Positions 1 to 10,512 of a DNA stretch of 64,000 bases are shown here, piece by piece. The first letter of the stretch is position 1. Each line of letters opens with the position of its first letter. The position numbers were made by a program, and so were the translations under genes. The stretch lies in assembly GCA_023055425.1 (NCBI GenBank), contig JALGPY010000004.1, forward strand, positions 21,909,718-21,973,717. Reading direction: 5' to 3'. Origin of the DNA: Linanthus parryae. Lineage: Eukaryota; Streptophyta; Magnoliopsida; Ericales; Polemoniaceae. The notes under the pieces were generated by a model. That model ran no database searches. It was not told the origin of the DNA and saw only the letters and a program-made list of their open reading frames with translations.

Positions 1-320
1 ATACTTATCTTATCTTAATCTCTTGGTGTTATTCAAGAGGAACAAAAAGAGATTCTTATTAGACCAGTTAGCTAGAGAAGGTACTAGATAGGTTAGAGAG
101 AAACACAAGCTGTAACAGAGTTATGGGTTTCTCTGTAATTGAGATCAAGGGCTTAGCTTTTGATTAATAATAAGTGAGTTGCAAATCCTGCGGGGATTAG
201 ATCCCTCAGGAAGAGACGTAGTTCATTGAGGACTGAAATCTGTAAAATTCTTGTGTCTATTTCTCTTTACCTATTATTTTCCAAATTGCTTAAGTTGAAC
301 TGCTCAAAACGAGTTTTCAA
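1..320 (+). repeat. SIRE-like LTR 3' part, plus orientation
   Basis: This stretch is homologous, in inverted orientation, to 9175-9400: both contain a CCTGYRGGGATTAGATCCCTC-type block, an AGACGTAG..CATTGAGGACT block and the GGCTTAGCTTTTGATTAATAA block. It therefore reads as the downstream part of a SIRE-like copia LTR on the plus strand, running off the left edge of the window. Beyond about position 236 the homology to the minus-strand copy weakens (a shared TGTAAAAT and a pyrimidine-rich stretch remain). No gene is visible. Assignment to the SIRE lineage is inferred from the polypurine tract at 10076-10086 and general composition. Confidence 0.5.
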
Positions 321-351
321 TTCAATGCCTTGAAAGGCATTTCAAGGCCTT

Positions 352-525
352 GAAAACTATCAACAAACTTTTCTTCCATATGTATTGATTCCTAGGATTC
401 GGAACTTATTTCAAGGCCTTGAAATAAGGCATTGAATTGAAAACTATCAACAAACTTTTCTTCCATATGTATTGATTCCTAGGATTCGGAACTTATTTCA
501 AGGCCTTGAAATACTTCCTGTTTTC
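352..525. repeat. 87-bp tandem duplication with palindromes
   Basis: A block beginning GAAAACTATCAACAAAC at 352 recurs at 439, giving two near-identical 87-bp units. Each unit contains the self-complementary 16-mer TTTCAAGGCCTTGAAA; copies sit at 340-355, 409-424 and 496-511, and the middle one extends to a 24-bp perfect palindrome at 405-428. The same palindrome occurs in the SIRE-like LTR at 10032-10047, so this is probably tandemly duplicated LTR or near-LTR sequence. No coding potential. Confidence 0.75.
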
Positions 526-668
526 TACAAACTTATTTAAAACCACTCTTTTGGAAAAAGTTTCCATACTCTATTCAAACCCCCTCCCGTCTAGAGTATT
601 ATACCCCCTCCTAAATACAGAACTGGAATGTAAAGGGAAGGAACGCTATGATTTTACATAGTCCAGTC
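526..668 (-). repeat. Outer piece of SIRE-like element interrupted by copia-1
   Basis: Read on the minus strand, sequence entering from 9175 continues across the copia-1 insertion into 668 downwards without loss: the block GAGGACTG..TGTAAAAT is rebuilt across the junction and matches the plus-strand copy at 230-255. It then passes into a G-rich tract (complement of CCCCCTCC) and AT-rich sequence with no ORF. Interpreted as the remainder of the minus-strand SIRE-like LTR or its flank; the exact LTR end is not visible. Confidence 0.45.
664..668. repeat. Target-site duplication of copia-1 (left)
   Basis: CAGTC directly abuts the LTR terminus at 669 and is repeated exactly at 9170-9174 after the other LTR. 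A 5-bp duplication is the usual size for LTR retrotransposon integration, so copia-1 entered as one complete element. Confidence 0.93.
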
Positions 669-2097
669 TGTAGGGTTTTGATTCATGGATGCGCAACGGA
701 AGAATAAACAAACATAAAACCATGCAAAACCCTCCAAGGATCACAAGTCAAGAGACATAACGATGGTAAGGGTTAGAAATCATAAACATACCTTAGGGTT
801 TTCCTTTGATGACTTCAAACGCGAATTGTGTCACGTTCTCTATGGTTGATCCACGCCTAGAGTTAATCCTAGATCTCCCAAGTCCTTGGTGCTAGCCCGG
901 AAGAGGAAGAGGAAGAAGAATCACGCAAAACGAGACCCAAAAGGAGGGTCTCGGCCTCCTTTGGCCGACGGGGACGGGGCGGCGGCAAGGGGGCGGTCGG
1001 CTCCCTTGTTGCTTGCTCTCTCTCCTTTTGTTCTCTCCCACTCTTTTGTTATGTTCAATAATGAGCATAAGTTATGTGGGAAGGAAGGAAGGAAGGTCCT
1101 TTATATAGTCTAACAACTCCTTGTTAACTACCTAAAGGACTTATTCTAGTCCTACTAGAATTCAATTTAGTCCCTTCCTTGCAAATTAGTCCCTACTAAG
1201 TTTGCAAGGTTTTGCAAAGTGATCCTTCTAATTAATTAATCCAATTAATTAATTCCCAAATCTAGTTCAACTCTATATAGCGTGTGACGCCATAGGTTCT
1301 ATCTAGTTGGTAGCAACTATTTGCTAATATGGAGCGGTCTCTAGCAAAACATCCATTCTAGCAAACTAATAGAATAGTCATCTTGACAACCTTTGTACAA
1401 GTAATTGTCTCATCCCTTTGTCTCTATATCCGGATTGGACACGAGACATACAAGTCACACTCGTATATCCAATCCATTGTTTCTCGATCCATGGGAATAG
1501 CCTTATTCGTGCAAATAACATCAATATCCCATATTGATTTATTTGAGTCTGGCCAGACATTCTATAAGCACTATCTCTCGAGTGGCCTAGGATATTTTCT
1601 CCCGTTATGTGGGAGGGACAAATTCTATCTACGTCCACTACGATCTCTAAGCTTGCTTCTTATTGTATCCAGTACACGCCTTTATAACTACCCAGTTACG
1701 GTGTAGCGTTTAACGCTACCAAGATCACAATAATCCACAACTAGAATATCTAGTGACTTCAAGTCTAAGGATGACAATACCATTGCACCGCGAGAAGCGC
1801 TTGTGACTCAACATAACGTGTATGTAGCCTTCTCGGAGATGGGTCAATGCAGTGCAACATTCCCTAATGCACACCTATGTGTTGGATCGTGATATCTCCA
1901 TATCAATCCAACCCCATACTAGTTTATAGATGATTGTCCCATTAATCATTATACTTGACTAGGGATATTTAAGATAAACAACACAATTGTAAATCTAAGG
2001 ACTTCATTATATTAAATATCCAATAAATAATAAATGAATTTCTAGCCACAAATAATTCATACTAAACTGGATTGCCTCTAGGGAATTTATTCCAACA
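669..2097 (-). repeat. copia-1 3' LTR
   Basis: 1,429 bp; on the minus strand it runs from TGTTGGAATA to CCCTACA. It follows the polypurine tract and matches 7741-9169 throughout apart from scattered substitutions. It includes a TATATAAA box (complement at 1100-1107), a GGAA microsatellite and a GC-rich block near 940-1010. Short ORFs inside it are not genes. Confidence 0.95.
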
Positions 2098-2108
2098 GTC
2101 TCCCACTT
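2098..2108 (-). other. copia-1 polypurine tract
   Basis: The minus strand reads AAGTGGGAGAC immediately before the 3' LTR, identical to the copia-2 tract at 29781-29791. This purine run would prime plus-strand DNA synthesis. It lies three bases past the end of gag-pol. Confidence 0.85.
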
Positions 2109-2111
2109 GCA

Positions 2112-5100
2112 CTAGAGCCAATCTGGCGCATCTCGTATGCCCATACTCCTAGTGTGCCCTTCATGCTTCCACTGCGTGAGAGGCTTTGTAAGCGGGTTTG
2201 ACAGATTATCATCTGTAGGAATCTTGCATATCCGAACGTCTCCTCTATCGATAATATCTCGAATCAGATGAAACTTCCTGAGCACGTGCTTGGACTTCTG
2301 GTGCGACCTGGGTTTCTTCGATTGCGCGATCGGCCCAGTGTTGTCACAGAACAACTCAACTGGATCCGCAATGCTAGGGACCACACCAAGTTCAGAAACA
2401 AACTTTCTGATCCAAACAGCTTCCTTTGCTGCGCCATTTGCAGCAATGTACTCAGCCTCTGTTGTAGAATCAGCTACCGTCTCTTGCTTGGAACTCTTCC
2501 AGCTCACCGCTGCTCCATTCAGGCAAAACACATATCCCGATTGTGATCTAAAGTCATCTCTGTCGGTTTGGAAGCTTGCATCAGTGTAACCCCTTACACG
2601 CAACTCTTCCTCACCGCCAAATATCAAGAAAGCATCCTTAGTTCTTCTCAAGTACTTTAGGATGTTCTTGACTGCAATTCAGTGACTCTCACCCGGATTG
2701 GATTGGTATCTGCTTGTCATAATCAAGGCATATGACACATCTGGTCTAGTACATAACATGGCGTACATGATAGATCCTATGGCCGAGGCATAGGGGATTC
2801 TACTCATGCGTTCCTTTTCAATCTCATTGGAAGGACAACCACTCTTCGAAAGAGTGATTCCATGTGACATGGGCAAGAATCCCTTCTTGGAATCTTGCAT
2901 GTTGAACCGTTTCAACCCCTTGTCAATATATTTACTTTGACTTAGGCCTAGCAACTTCTTAGATCTATCTCTATAGATCTTTATACTGAGTATATAGGCT
3001 GCTTCCCCTAAGTCCTTCATTGAGAAACACCTTCCTAGCCAATCTTTAACATATTGCAGCATGGGAATGTCGTTTCCAATGAGTAGTATGTCATCCACAT
3101 ACAAGAACAGAAAAGCTACAGAGCTCCCACTAACCTTCTTGTAGACACAAGACTCATCTTCGTTTCTGATGAAGCCAAACTCTTTGACCACTTCATCAAA
3201 ACATCGATTCCAACTCCTAGAAGCTTGCTTCAATCCATAAATGGATCGCTGCAGCTTACAGACTTTGTTGGCTTGCTTTGGATCCTCAAAACCCTCCGGC
3301 TGTATCATATACACGTCCTCGAGGAGATTCCCATAAAGGAATGCTGTTTTGACATCCATCTGCCAAATCTCATAGTCGTGGTATGCTGCAATCGCAAGTA
3401 GGATTCAGATGGATTTGGTCATAGCGACTGGTGAAAAGGTTTCATCATAGTCAATACCATGAATCTGTCTGAATCCTTTAGCCACCAATCGGCCCTTATA
3501 GGTAATCACATTACCATCCATGTCGATCTTCTTCTTGAAGACCCACTTGCACCCTATGGGCCGCGCCCCATCGGGTGGTTCCACCAAAGTCCATACTTTG
3601 TTGGTATACATGGATTCCATCTCGGATCTCATGGCTTCCAGCCACTTCTGAGAGTCTGGGCCACTCATGGCCTCCTCATAGGTAGTAGGCTCATCATCTA
3701 TGAGCATCGTGTCACCGGAATCGGTTACGAGAAGTCCATACCTCTCAGGTTCCTGGCGCACTCTACTAGATCTACGAAGCTCTTGTGTTACCTGAACAGG
3801 TTGCTCCACAACTGCTTGTGGTTCCTGTTCATGTTCCATAATCGTTTCAGTGATTTGTGGTTCTTGAACCTCTTCAAGTTCTACATTCCTCCCACTTGCT
3901 TCTTTAGAGACAAACTCTCTTTCTAGAAAAACGCCGGTCCGAGCAACAAACACTTTGTTCTCGGTTGGATTGTAGAAGTCGTAACCCTTAGTTTCCTTAG
4001 GGTACCCCACAAATTTACACTTATCCGATTTAGGCCCCAACTTGTCTGATTGTAAACGTTTTACATAGAGATCGCAGCCCCAAATACTCATGAACGACAG
4101 TGTGGGACGCCTCCCACTCCACATCTCATATGGTGTCTTCATGACTGATTTGGATGGAACACGGTTAATGGTGAAAGCTGCACTTAATAGAGCGTAGCCC
4201 CAAAATGATAATGGAAGATCGGTTTGACACATCATAGATCGAACCATATCCAATAGGGTTCGATTCCTCCTCTCGGATACGCCATTCCATTGTGGCGTTC
4301 CGGGTGGAGTGAGTTGGGACACGATCCCACACTCTCTAAGATAGTCGTCAAACTCTTGGCTCAAGTATTCTCCTCCACGATCCGATCGTAGAGCCTTTAT
4401 ACTTTTTCCAAGTTGCTTTTCTACTTCATTCTTGAATTCTTTGAACACTTCAAAAGATTCGGATTTTGCTCTCATGAGGTACACAAATCCATATCTACTG
4501 TGATCATCAGTAAATATAATGAAGTAGACATAACCACCCCTGGCAGGCGTGGCAAATGGCCCACACACATCAGTATGTATGAGTGCCAATTGCTCACTAG
4601 TCCTCTCACCTTTCTTATTGAAAGGGGACTTTGTCATTTTCCCAATAAACAAGCCTCACATGTCTCATATGATTCAAAATCAAATGAGTCTAGTAATCCA
4701 TCCTTATGGAGTCTAGATAAACGTTTCTCATTTATGTGGCCTAAACGACAGTGCCATAAATAAGCAGGATTTAAATCATTTATTTTAATCCGCTTTGTAT
4801 TAATGTTGTAGGCAGGATTGCTTAGATGAAGGACATAAATTCCATTAAATAATTGCGCACTAAAATAGTGAATATTATTTAAATAAAAGGAACAACAATT
4901 GTTCTTTATTGAAATAATAAAACCATCCTTGTCCAGACAAGAAATAGAAATAATGTTTTTGCTCATAGCAGGCACAAAATAGCAATTATTTAATTCTAAA
5001 ACTAATCCTGAAGGCAGAGATAGCTCGCACACGCCTATGGCCAACGCAGCAACCTTTGCTCCATTCCCAACGCGCAGATCTACCTCCCCTTTAGCCAATC

Positions 5101-6060
5101 TCCTACTTCTCTTTAGATCCTGCATATTTCGACAAATATGAGATCCACATCCAGTATCTAATACCCATGATGTAGAGAAAGTTAAATTGACATCTACAAC
5201 AAAAATACCTGGTGGTGGTGGAATCACTATTCCCAGCCTCTTGTCCTCCAGATATTTTGGGCAGTTCCTCCTCCAGTGTCCAGGCTGACTGCAGTAGTGA
5301 CACTCACCTTTAGTCACACCCTTGGAAATGCCACCAACAGGCTTAAGGGCAGGTTCCTTGGTCTTGGCAACTGACTTGCCTTTGCCCTTGGAGGAAGAGG
5401 CAAACCTTTTGCCCTTTCCTTTCTGTACCATCATTATGGCCTTGCCCTTACCCTTGTTGATGCTATGTTCAGCCGTCCTCAACATATTGAGTAAATCTGG
5501 CAGTGGTTTAACGATCTCGTTCCTGTTATAGTTTATAATGAAATGTCCATAACTCTCGGGCAACGATTGCAACACGAGATCGGTTGCCAACTCTTGGCCG
5601 ACCGGGAACCCTATTCGGGTGAGATTCTCCCAGTACCCGATCATTCGGAGTACATGGGGTCCCACCGGGTTCCCTTCTTCCAGATGACACTTGAACAGCG
5701 CCTTGAGACCTCATACCTCTCTACCCTCGCCTGCTCTTGGAAGAGCTGCTTTAGATGTTCGATCATATCGACAACATTCATGTTTTCGTGTTGCTTCTGA
5801 AGCTCAGAAGTCATGGTGCAAAGCATAAGGCAGGCCGCATCATTAGCGTCATCAACACGCTTTTGATACGCCTCTAGGGCAGCAGGTGTTTGGTTCTCTG
5901 GACCTTCTGGAACATGCTCCTCTATTGCGTACAGTTTCTTCTCTTGCTTGAGAACAATTCTCAAGTTTCTGTACCAATCAAGAAAGTTGGTTCCAGAGAG
6001 CTTGTCCTTCTCAACGACAGATCGTAGGGAATGTTGTGAACTCGATGAGTTGTTTGCCAT
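2112..6060 (-). pseudogene. copia-1 gag-pol, broken
   Basis: Starts at the ATG complement 6058-6060 (peptide start MANNSSSS, same as copia-2) and ends at 2112. Domains in order: gag with CX2CX4HX4C zinc knuckle; protease with intact D-T-G; integrase with HHCC and D,D,E; RT with YVDD; RNase H. Breaks relative to copia-2: loss of one A in an A-run near 5704 in gag; loss of one A near 4639 after the integrase zinc motif; CGA to TGA at about 3405-3407 in RT; TGG to TGA at about 2679-2681 between RT and RNase H. RNase H also differs at a conserved DNTGAIA motif (A to P). Both nonsense changes are transitions typical of methylated-cytosine decay. Not functional for transposition. Confidence 0.95.
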
Positions 6061-7727
6061 TTGGAATTCTATAAAAAGGAAAATACGCAAGTTTTAGTAT
6101 TTGTGAATTTTTAACTATATTCAATAATGGCTAGTTTATCAAATATAGCTCCCACTATTTTTCTACGGATTAATAACCCTCAAGATATTAATGCGGAAAA
6201 TATCCTTATATTTTCTAGTGGGCCAAGATCCATCTTTCATCTCCTTATGAGCTTGCTTTGGCAAGTCACCCATAATTTGACTACTTTAGGTAGGAACGAT
6301 TCCAATTGCATCCCTTATGCAACTCTTGGTTCAATTGGGCAAATAACTCCTTATTTATCCATCGAAATGGATAATCCCAATTGATTGCCTCTAGGTTTCT
6401 TAATCAAATTAATAGCCTAGTTGTGTTCAACCTCTTATCTAAACAATTGCACATTGTTACGTGCCATCACATTCCATCATGATAAACCAAGTCGCCATGC
6501 TTTGGCACGCACGAGCTTGGTAAATAATGATGATAATGAGTGTTTAAATAACGAGAAGGCAAGAACACAATATTTTGAATTTTGAGGGATTTTTAAATTC
6601 AATTTTTAATTGTTTTGTTGATCAATATAAACTAATCTATCTATTTGAGTTTGGGCACAACTCCAAATAATAGATCCGGGTTGTCTAATTATCTTATTAT
6701 CCTAATTGCATGCATCATCCATACACCAACCACACAATAATAAGACAATAAAATAAACAACCACAAAACAGAAATTAAACGTGATGTGGATATGGCCTTT
6801 TCTAGACTAAGATAATTCCAAGCCAATGGAATTAATATATGAACCCTAAAGCAAACACATCTCCATGCGTCTTGTTCTTTTGGTCCATCCTTCATAGTCT
6901 TTGTGGAATGCTCCATGCTCCATGCTCCATCTTTTGTGGCTTCTTTGTCTTTGGGCTTCTTTTCTTCAATCTTGGCTAACAATCTACTTTATCTAGCACT
7001 AGCTAACTTCTATACTAAATAAAATAAATCTCACAAGTTGAGAAAAAAATGGCACGCAGGCCATAAAACCCTAATTTACAATTAATTGATCAGCTCGCAG
7101 GCCGTAAAACCAAACCACAAAATTAAACATCCACATCAAACCACATCCTAAGGCCATATCCAATCACCATGCGATTTGCACATAAATAGTTAAAATCCAA
7201 TTTTAACGCGCTTGGTCAATTTTAATTGATTTTAGGATTTCTAGGGTTAAAACGGTCCATGGGCCCAACAATCAAATTGCCCGGGCCCAATAAAGTGAAC
7301 CACAAGGCCCTAGGGCCGGCCCGGCCCAAAACCCGCAAGCCTAGGCCGCGGGTTAGGGCCGCCCGGCCCCAAGGGCGGCCAATCTTGGGTGGCAAGGAAG
7401 GGGGGCGGTCCCTAGGGGGGCCGAACCTCCTTATGGGAGTTGTTTCCAAAACAACTCCCTTGCTTGGTGCCCAAGTTTGGTTGTTTCCTTGTTTTGGGAG
7501 AACTCCTTCTTCCCCAAGGATGCCCAAACCCTAGATCTAAGATCCTAAAATTTCTCAAACTCACCAATTCATGCATCCAATGAAAAAATTGGATCTTGTT
7601 ATGGTTAATTGTTGACAAATTGCATCCCATGCTTTATTTGTCTTGTTTTACGCGATAAACAATCAAATTAAGGTGTAAAACAACTAAAACGTAACACATA
7701 AATCACGTTTATGTTCTACGACCTGTT
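6061..7727 (-). other. copia-1 untranslated leader
   Basis: 1.67 kb between primer site and gag start, colinear with the copia-2 leader (24182-25853). It holds a GC-rich block near 7310-7400, an inverted repeat at about 7438-7461 (GGAGTTGTTT and its complement, three-base loop), and a 72-codon upstream ORF (7412-7630, minus) shared with copia-2. Long leaders are known in BARE-1-type copia elements, where they carry dimerisation and packaging signals; that role here is inference. No other gene is seen. Confidence 0.75.
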
Positions 7728-7739
7728 GCTCTGATACCA
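7728..7739 (-). other. copia-1 primer binding site
   Basis: The complement reads TGGTATCAGAGC, the standard match to the 3' end of plant initiator methionine tRNA, one base inside the 5' LTR. Confidence 0.93.
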
Positions 7740-7740
7740 C

Positions 7741-9169
7741 TGTAGGGTTTTGATTCATGGATGCGCAACGGAAGCATAAACAAACATAAAACCATGCAAA
7801 ACCCTCCAAGGATCACAAGACAAGAGACATAAAGATGGTAAGGGTTAGAAATCATAAACATACCTTAGGGTTCTCCTTTGATGACTTCAAACGCGAATTG
7901 TGTCACGTTCTCTATGGTTGATCCACGCCTAGAGTTGATCCTAGATCTCCCAAGTCCTTGTTGCTAGCCCGGAAGAGGAAGAGGAAGAAGAATCACGCAA
8001 AACGAGACCCAAAAGGAGGGTCTCGGCCTCCTTTGGCCGACGGGGACGGGGCGGCGGCAAGGGGGCGGTCGGCTCCCTTGTTGCTTGCTCTCTCTCCTTT
8101 TGTTCTCTCCCACTCTTTTGTTATGTTCAATAATGAGCATAAGTTATGTGGGAAGGAAGGAAGGAAGGTCCTTTATATAGTCTAACAACTCCTTGTTAAC
8201 TACCTAAAGGACTTATTCTACTCCTACTAGAATTCAATTTAGTCCCTTCCTTGCAAATTAGTCCCTACTAAGTTTGCAAGGTTTTGCAAATGGATCCTTC
8301 TAATTAATTAATCCAATTAATTGATTCCCAAATCTAGTTCAACTCTATATAGCATGTGACCCCATAGGTTCTATCTAGTTGGTAGCAACTATTTGCTAAT
8401 ATGGAGCGGTCTCTAGCAAAACATCCATTCTAGCCAACTAATAGAATAGTCATCTTGACAACCTTTGTACAAGTAATTGTCTCATCCCTTTGTCTCTATA
8501 TCCGGATTGGACACGAGACATACAAGTCACACTCGTATATCCAATCCATTGTTTCTCGATCCATGGGAATAGCCTTATTCGTGCAAATAACATCAATATC
8601 CCATATTGATTTATTTGAGTCTGGCTAGACATTCTATAAGCACTATTCCTCGAGTGGCCTAGGATATTTGCTCCCGTTATGTGGGAGGGACAAATTCTAT
8701 CTACGTCCACTACGATCTCTAAGCTTGCTTCTTATTGTATCCAGTACACGCCTTTATAACTACCCAGTTACGGTGTAGCGTTTAACGCTACCAAGATCAC
8801 AATAATCCACAACTAGAATATCTAGTGACTTCAAGTCTAAGGATGACAATACCATTGCACCGCGAGAAGCGCTTGTGACTCAACATAACGTGCATGTAGC
8901 CTTCTCGGAGATGGGTCAATCCAGTGCAACATTCCCTAATGCACACCTATGTGTTGGATCGTGATATCTCCATATCAATCCAACCCCATACTAGTCTATA
9001 GATGATTTTCCCATTAATCATTATACTTGACTAGGGATATTTAAGATAAACAACACAATTGTAAATCTAAGGACTTCATTATAGTAAATATCCAATAAAT
9101 AATAAATGAATTTCTAGCCACAAATAATTCATACTAAACTAGATTGCCTCTAGGGCATCTATTCCAACA
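7741..9169 (-). repeat. copia-1 5' LTR
   Basis: 1,429 bp, the upstream LTR because it abuts the primer site. Ends TG...CA on the minus strand. A TATATAAA box lies at 8172-8179 (complement). Confidence 0.95.
8172..8179 (-). promoter_or_regulatory. TATA box of copia-1 5' LTR
   Basis: TATATAAA on the minus strand, followed downstream by a CTTC microsatellite; the same element sits at 23729-23736 in copia-2 and 34439-34446 in copia-3. Conservation across the three LTRs supports a core promoter; transcription start not determined. Confidence 0.65.
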
Positions 9170-9174
9170 CAGTC
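9170..9174. repeat. Target-site duplication of copia-1 (right)
   Basis: CAGTC, exact partner of 664-668. Confidence 0.93.
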
Positions 9175-10075
9175 CTCAATGACCTACGTCTCCGCCCGAG
9201 GGATCTAATCCCTACAGGATTTCAACAGACTTCTTATTAATCAAAAGCTAAGCCCTAGATCTACACGACAGATACTTCCCTTACCCTGTTACAACTTGTG
9301 GTTCTCTCTAACCTATCTAGAATCTGCTCTAGCTAACTGATTAAATAAAAATATCTAGTTGTTCCTCTTGAAAAACACCACGAGATTAAATGATGAAGTA
9401 ATAAATCTAATGATATAAAAATGAAAGAAGAGAAAGAAGAAAATTGCTGAATTTAGTAAATCTGCGAAGCTTGAAGTGTTCTTCTGTAAACTGAGATGGA
9501 TTGAATTAGTGCTTGATCTCCTTCAGTGTTTCTTGTCAATCCTGTGAGAGCTTTCTGTAATGCTCAGTATTCGTGTATCTCTCAAACTGTGTCCCTCTTT
9601 TCTCGAATTTTGAAATGCAGCATTTGTAGGAACTTTCAATAGAATTTCCTAATAATCCATTAGAGATCTTTGACTCTCAACAGCTCAATTCCAACGGCTA
9701 GCTGTTTGATCTACTTACACATTTTCATTTTATCTTCCATCTGCAGACTTAAGGAAGGTCCATACACCATTCCTTAACAGTAGGATCAATCTGCAGTCCT
9801 TAATTAACAAGTACACAATCCAGTAAATAAGGAAACTTGCTAAACCTGCATACACAAGATGAGCTAGCAATTCTTGCAAAATAAATCAAGTTAATATTGC
9901 AATAAATAATCATATTAGGTTTGTCTTTCATCATACAACATATCAAGATAAAGTTCAGAGGATTAAATAAGTTTTGTAGTATAAACTCCCCGTTAGTTCA
10001 TGCTTAGATATTTTCAAGGATTTGAGATGAGTTTCAAGGCCTTGAAATTCATTGTGAGCAACCTTTGAACTTACA
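9175..10075 (-). repeat. SIRE-like element 3' LTR (inner part)
   Basis: On the minus strand it begins TGTAAGTTCAAAGG at 10075 just after the polypurine tract. From 9434 to 10075 it aligns with 11839-12462, sharing GAAGTGTTCTTCTGTAAACTGAGAT and many other blocks with clear but moderate divergence. Contains the palindrome TTTCAAGGCCTTGAAA at 10032-10047. The rest lies across copia-1 below 668. Confidence 0.75.
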
Positions 10076-10086
10076 ATCTCCCCCTT
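10076..10086 (-). other. SIRE-like polypurine tract
   Basis: Complement of ATCTCCCCCTT, i.e. AAGGGGGAGAT, directly next to the LTR start TGTAAG. This tract is characteristic of SIRE-type copia elements. Confidence 0.7.
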
Positions 10087-10512
10087 GATGAAAGACAAAC
10101 CCAATAACCCTGTTTAAACTATATTTCTGCAAAAGATAGCCATTAGTAACCTGGCAGTATCAGTTTATAAGATCAAAATCAAATTTCATAGCTAACAGTT
10201 ATAAATCCTAAGCCATAGCTGAATAAAAAAACATACTAAGTTACCAATCCAGAAATACAAAGTACTAAGCAGTTCACAAACCAACTGCTACACATAAAAA
10301 CCAGATAGAAACTAAAGTATCCCCTAAATTTAAACTAAATTATCCTATGATTTCTCTCCCTTTTTGAATTTCATCAAGAAGGTTGAGAAAATGTTGGATC
10401 AGCTTGTTTTGATAGAATGAAATACTTAAAGAGATTATTTTAAAGAAGAAGGATGATTTCAAGGCTTTAAAAAGAGGTTCAAGGCTTTGAAAAGAAGAAA
10501 GAAAGGGTAGAA
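10087..10512. other. SIRE-like internal 3' non-coding region
   Basis: AT-rich sequence between polypurine tract and the end of the decayed gene. It contains two imperfect relatives of the TTCAAGGCCTTGAA palindrome near 10458-10500. No ORF or RNA gene seen. Confidence 0.5.

Larger units (their letters stand above)
669..9169 (-). mobile_element. copia-1: complete but coding-dead Ty1/copia element
   Basis: An 8,501-bp LTR retrotransposon on the minus strand. It has two 1,429-bp LTRs (7741-9169 upstream, 669-2097 downstream), a tRNA-iMet primer site, a polypurine tract, a gag-pol in the copia order (gag, protease, integrase, RT, RNase H) and an exact CAGTC duplication. It is inserted in a SIRE-like LTR. 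By eye the two LTRs differ at about 25 positions (about 1.7%), similar to copia-2, so the insertion is fairly recent, yet gag-pol is interrupted four times. Long LTRs, long leader and the YVDDILLIGND RT motif suggest the Angela/BARE-Tork side of copia (inference). Confidence 0.95.

Noticed and set aside
886..1113. 75-codon ORF repeated at 7958-8185 and in related form on the other strand in copia-2 LTRs
   Set aside because: It lies entirely within LTRs, has low-complexity composition (Arg/Lys and Gly-rich) and is explained by LTR duplication.
1378..1706. Overlapping 86- and 107-codon ORFs on both strands, repeated in every copia-1/2 LTR
   Set aside because: They are in LTR non-coding sequence on both strands at once, with no domain; repeated because the LTRs are.
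3459..3926. 155-codon plus-strand ORF opposite copia-1 pol, with a counterpart opposite copia-2 at 27990-28430
   Set aside because: Antisense shadow of gag-pol with no independent support.
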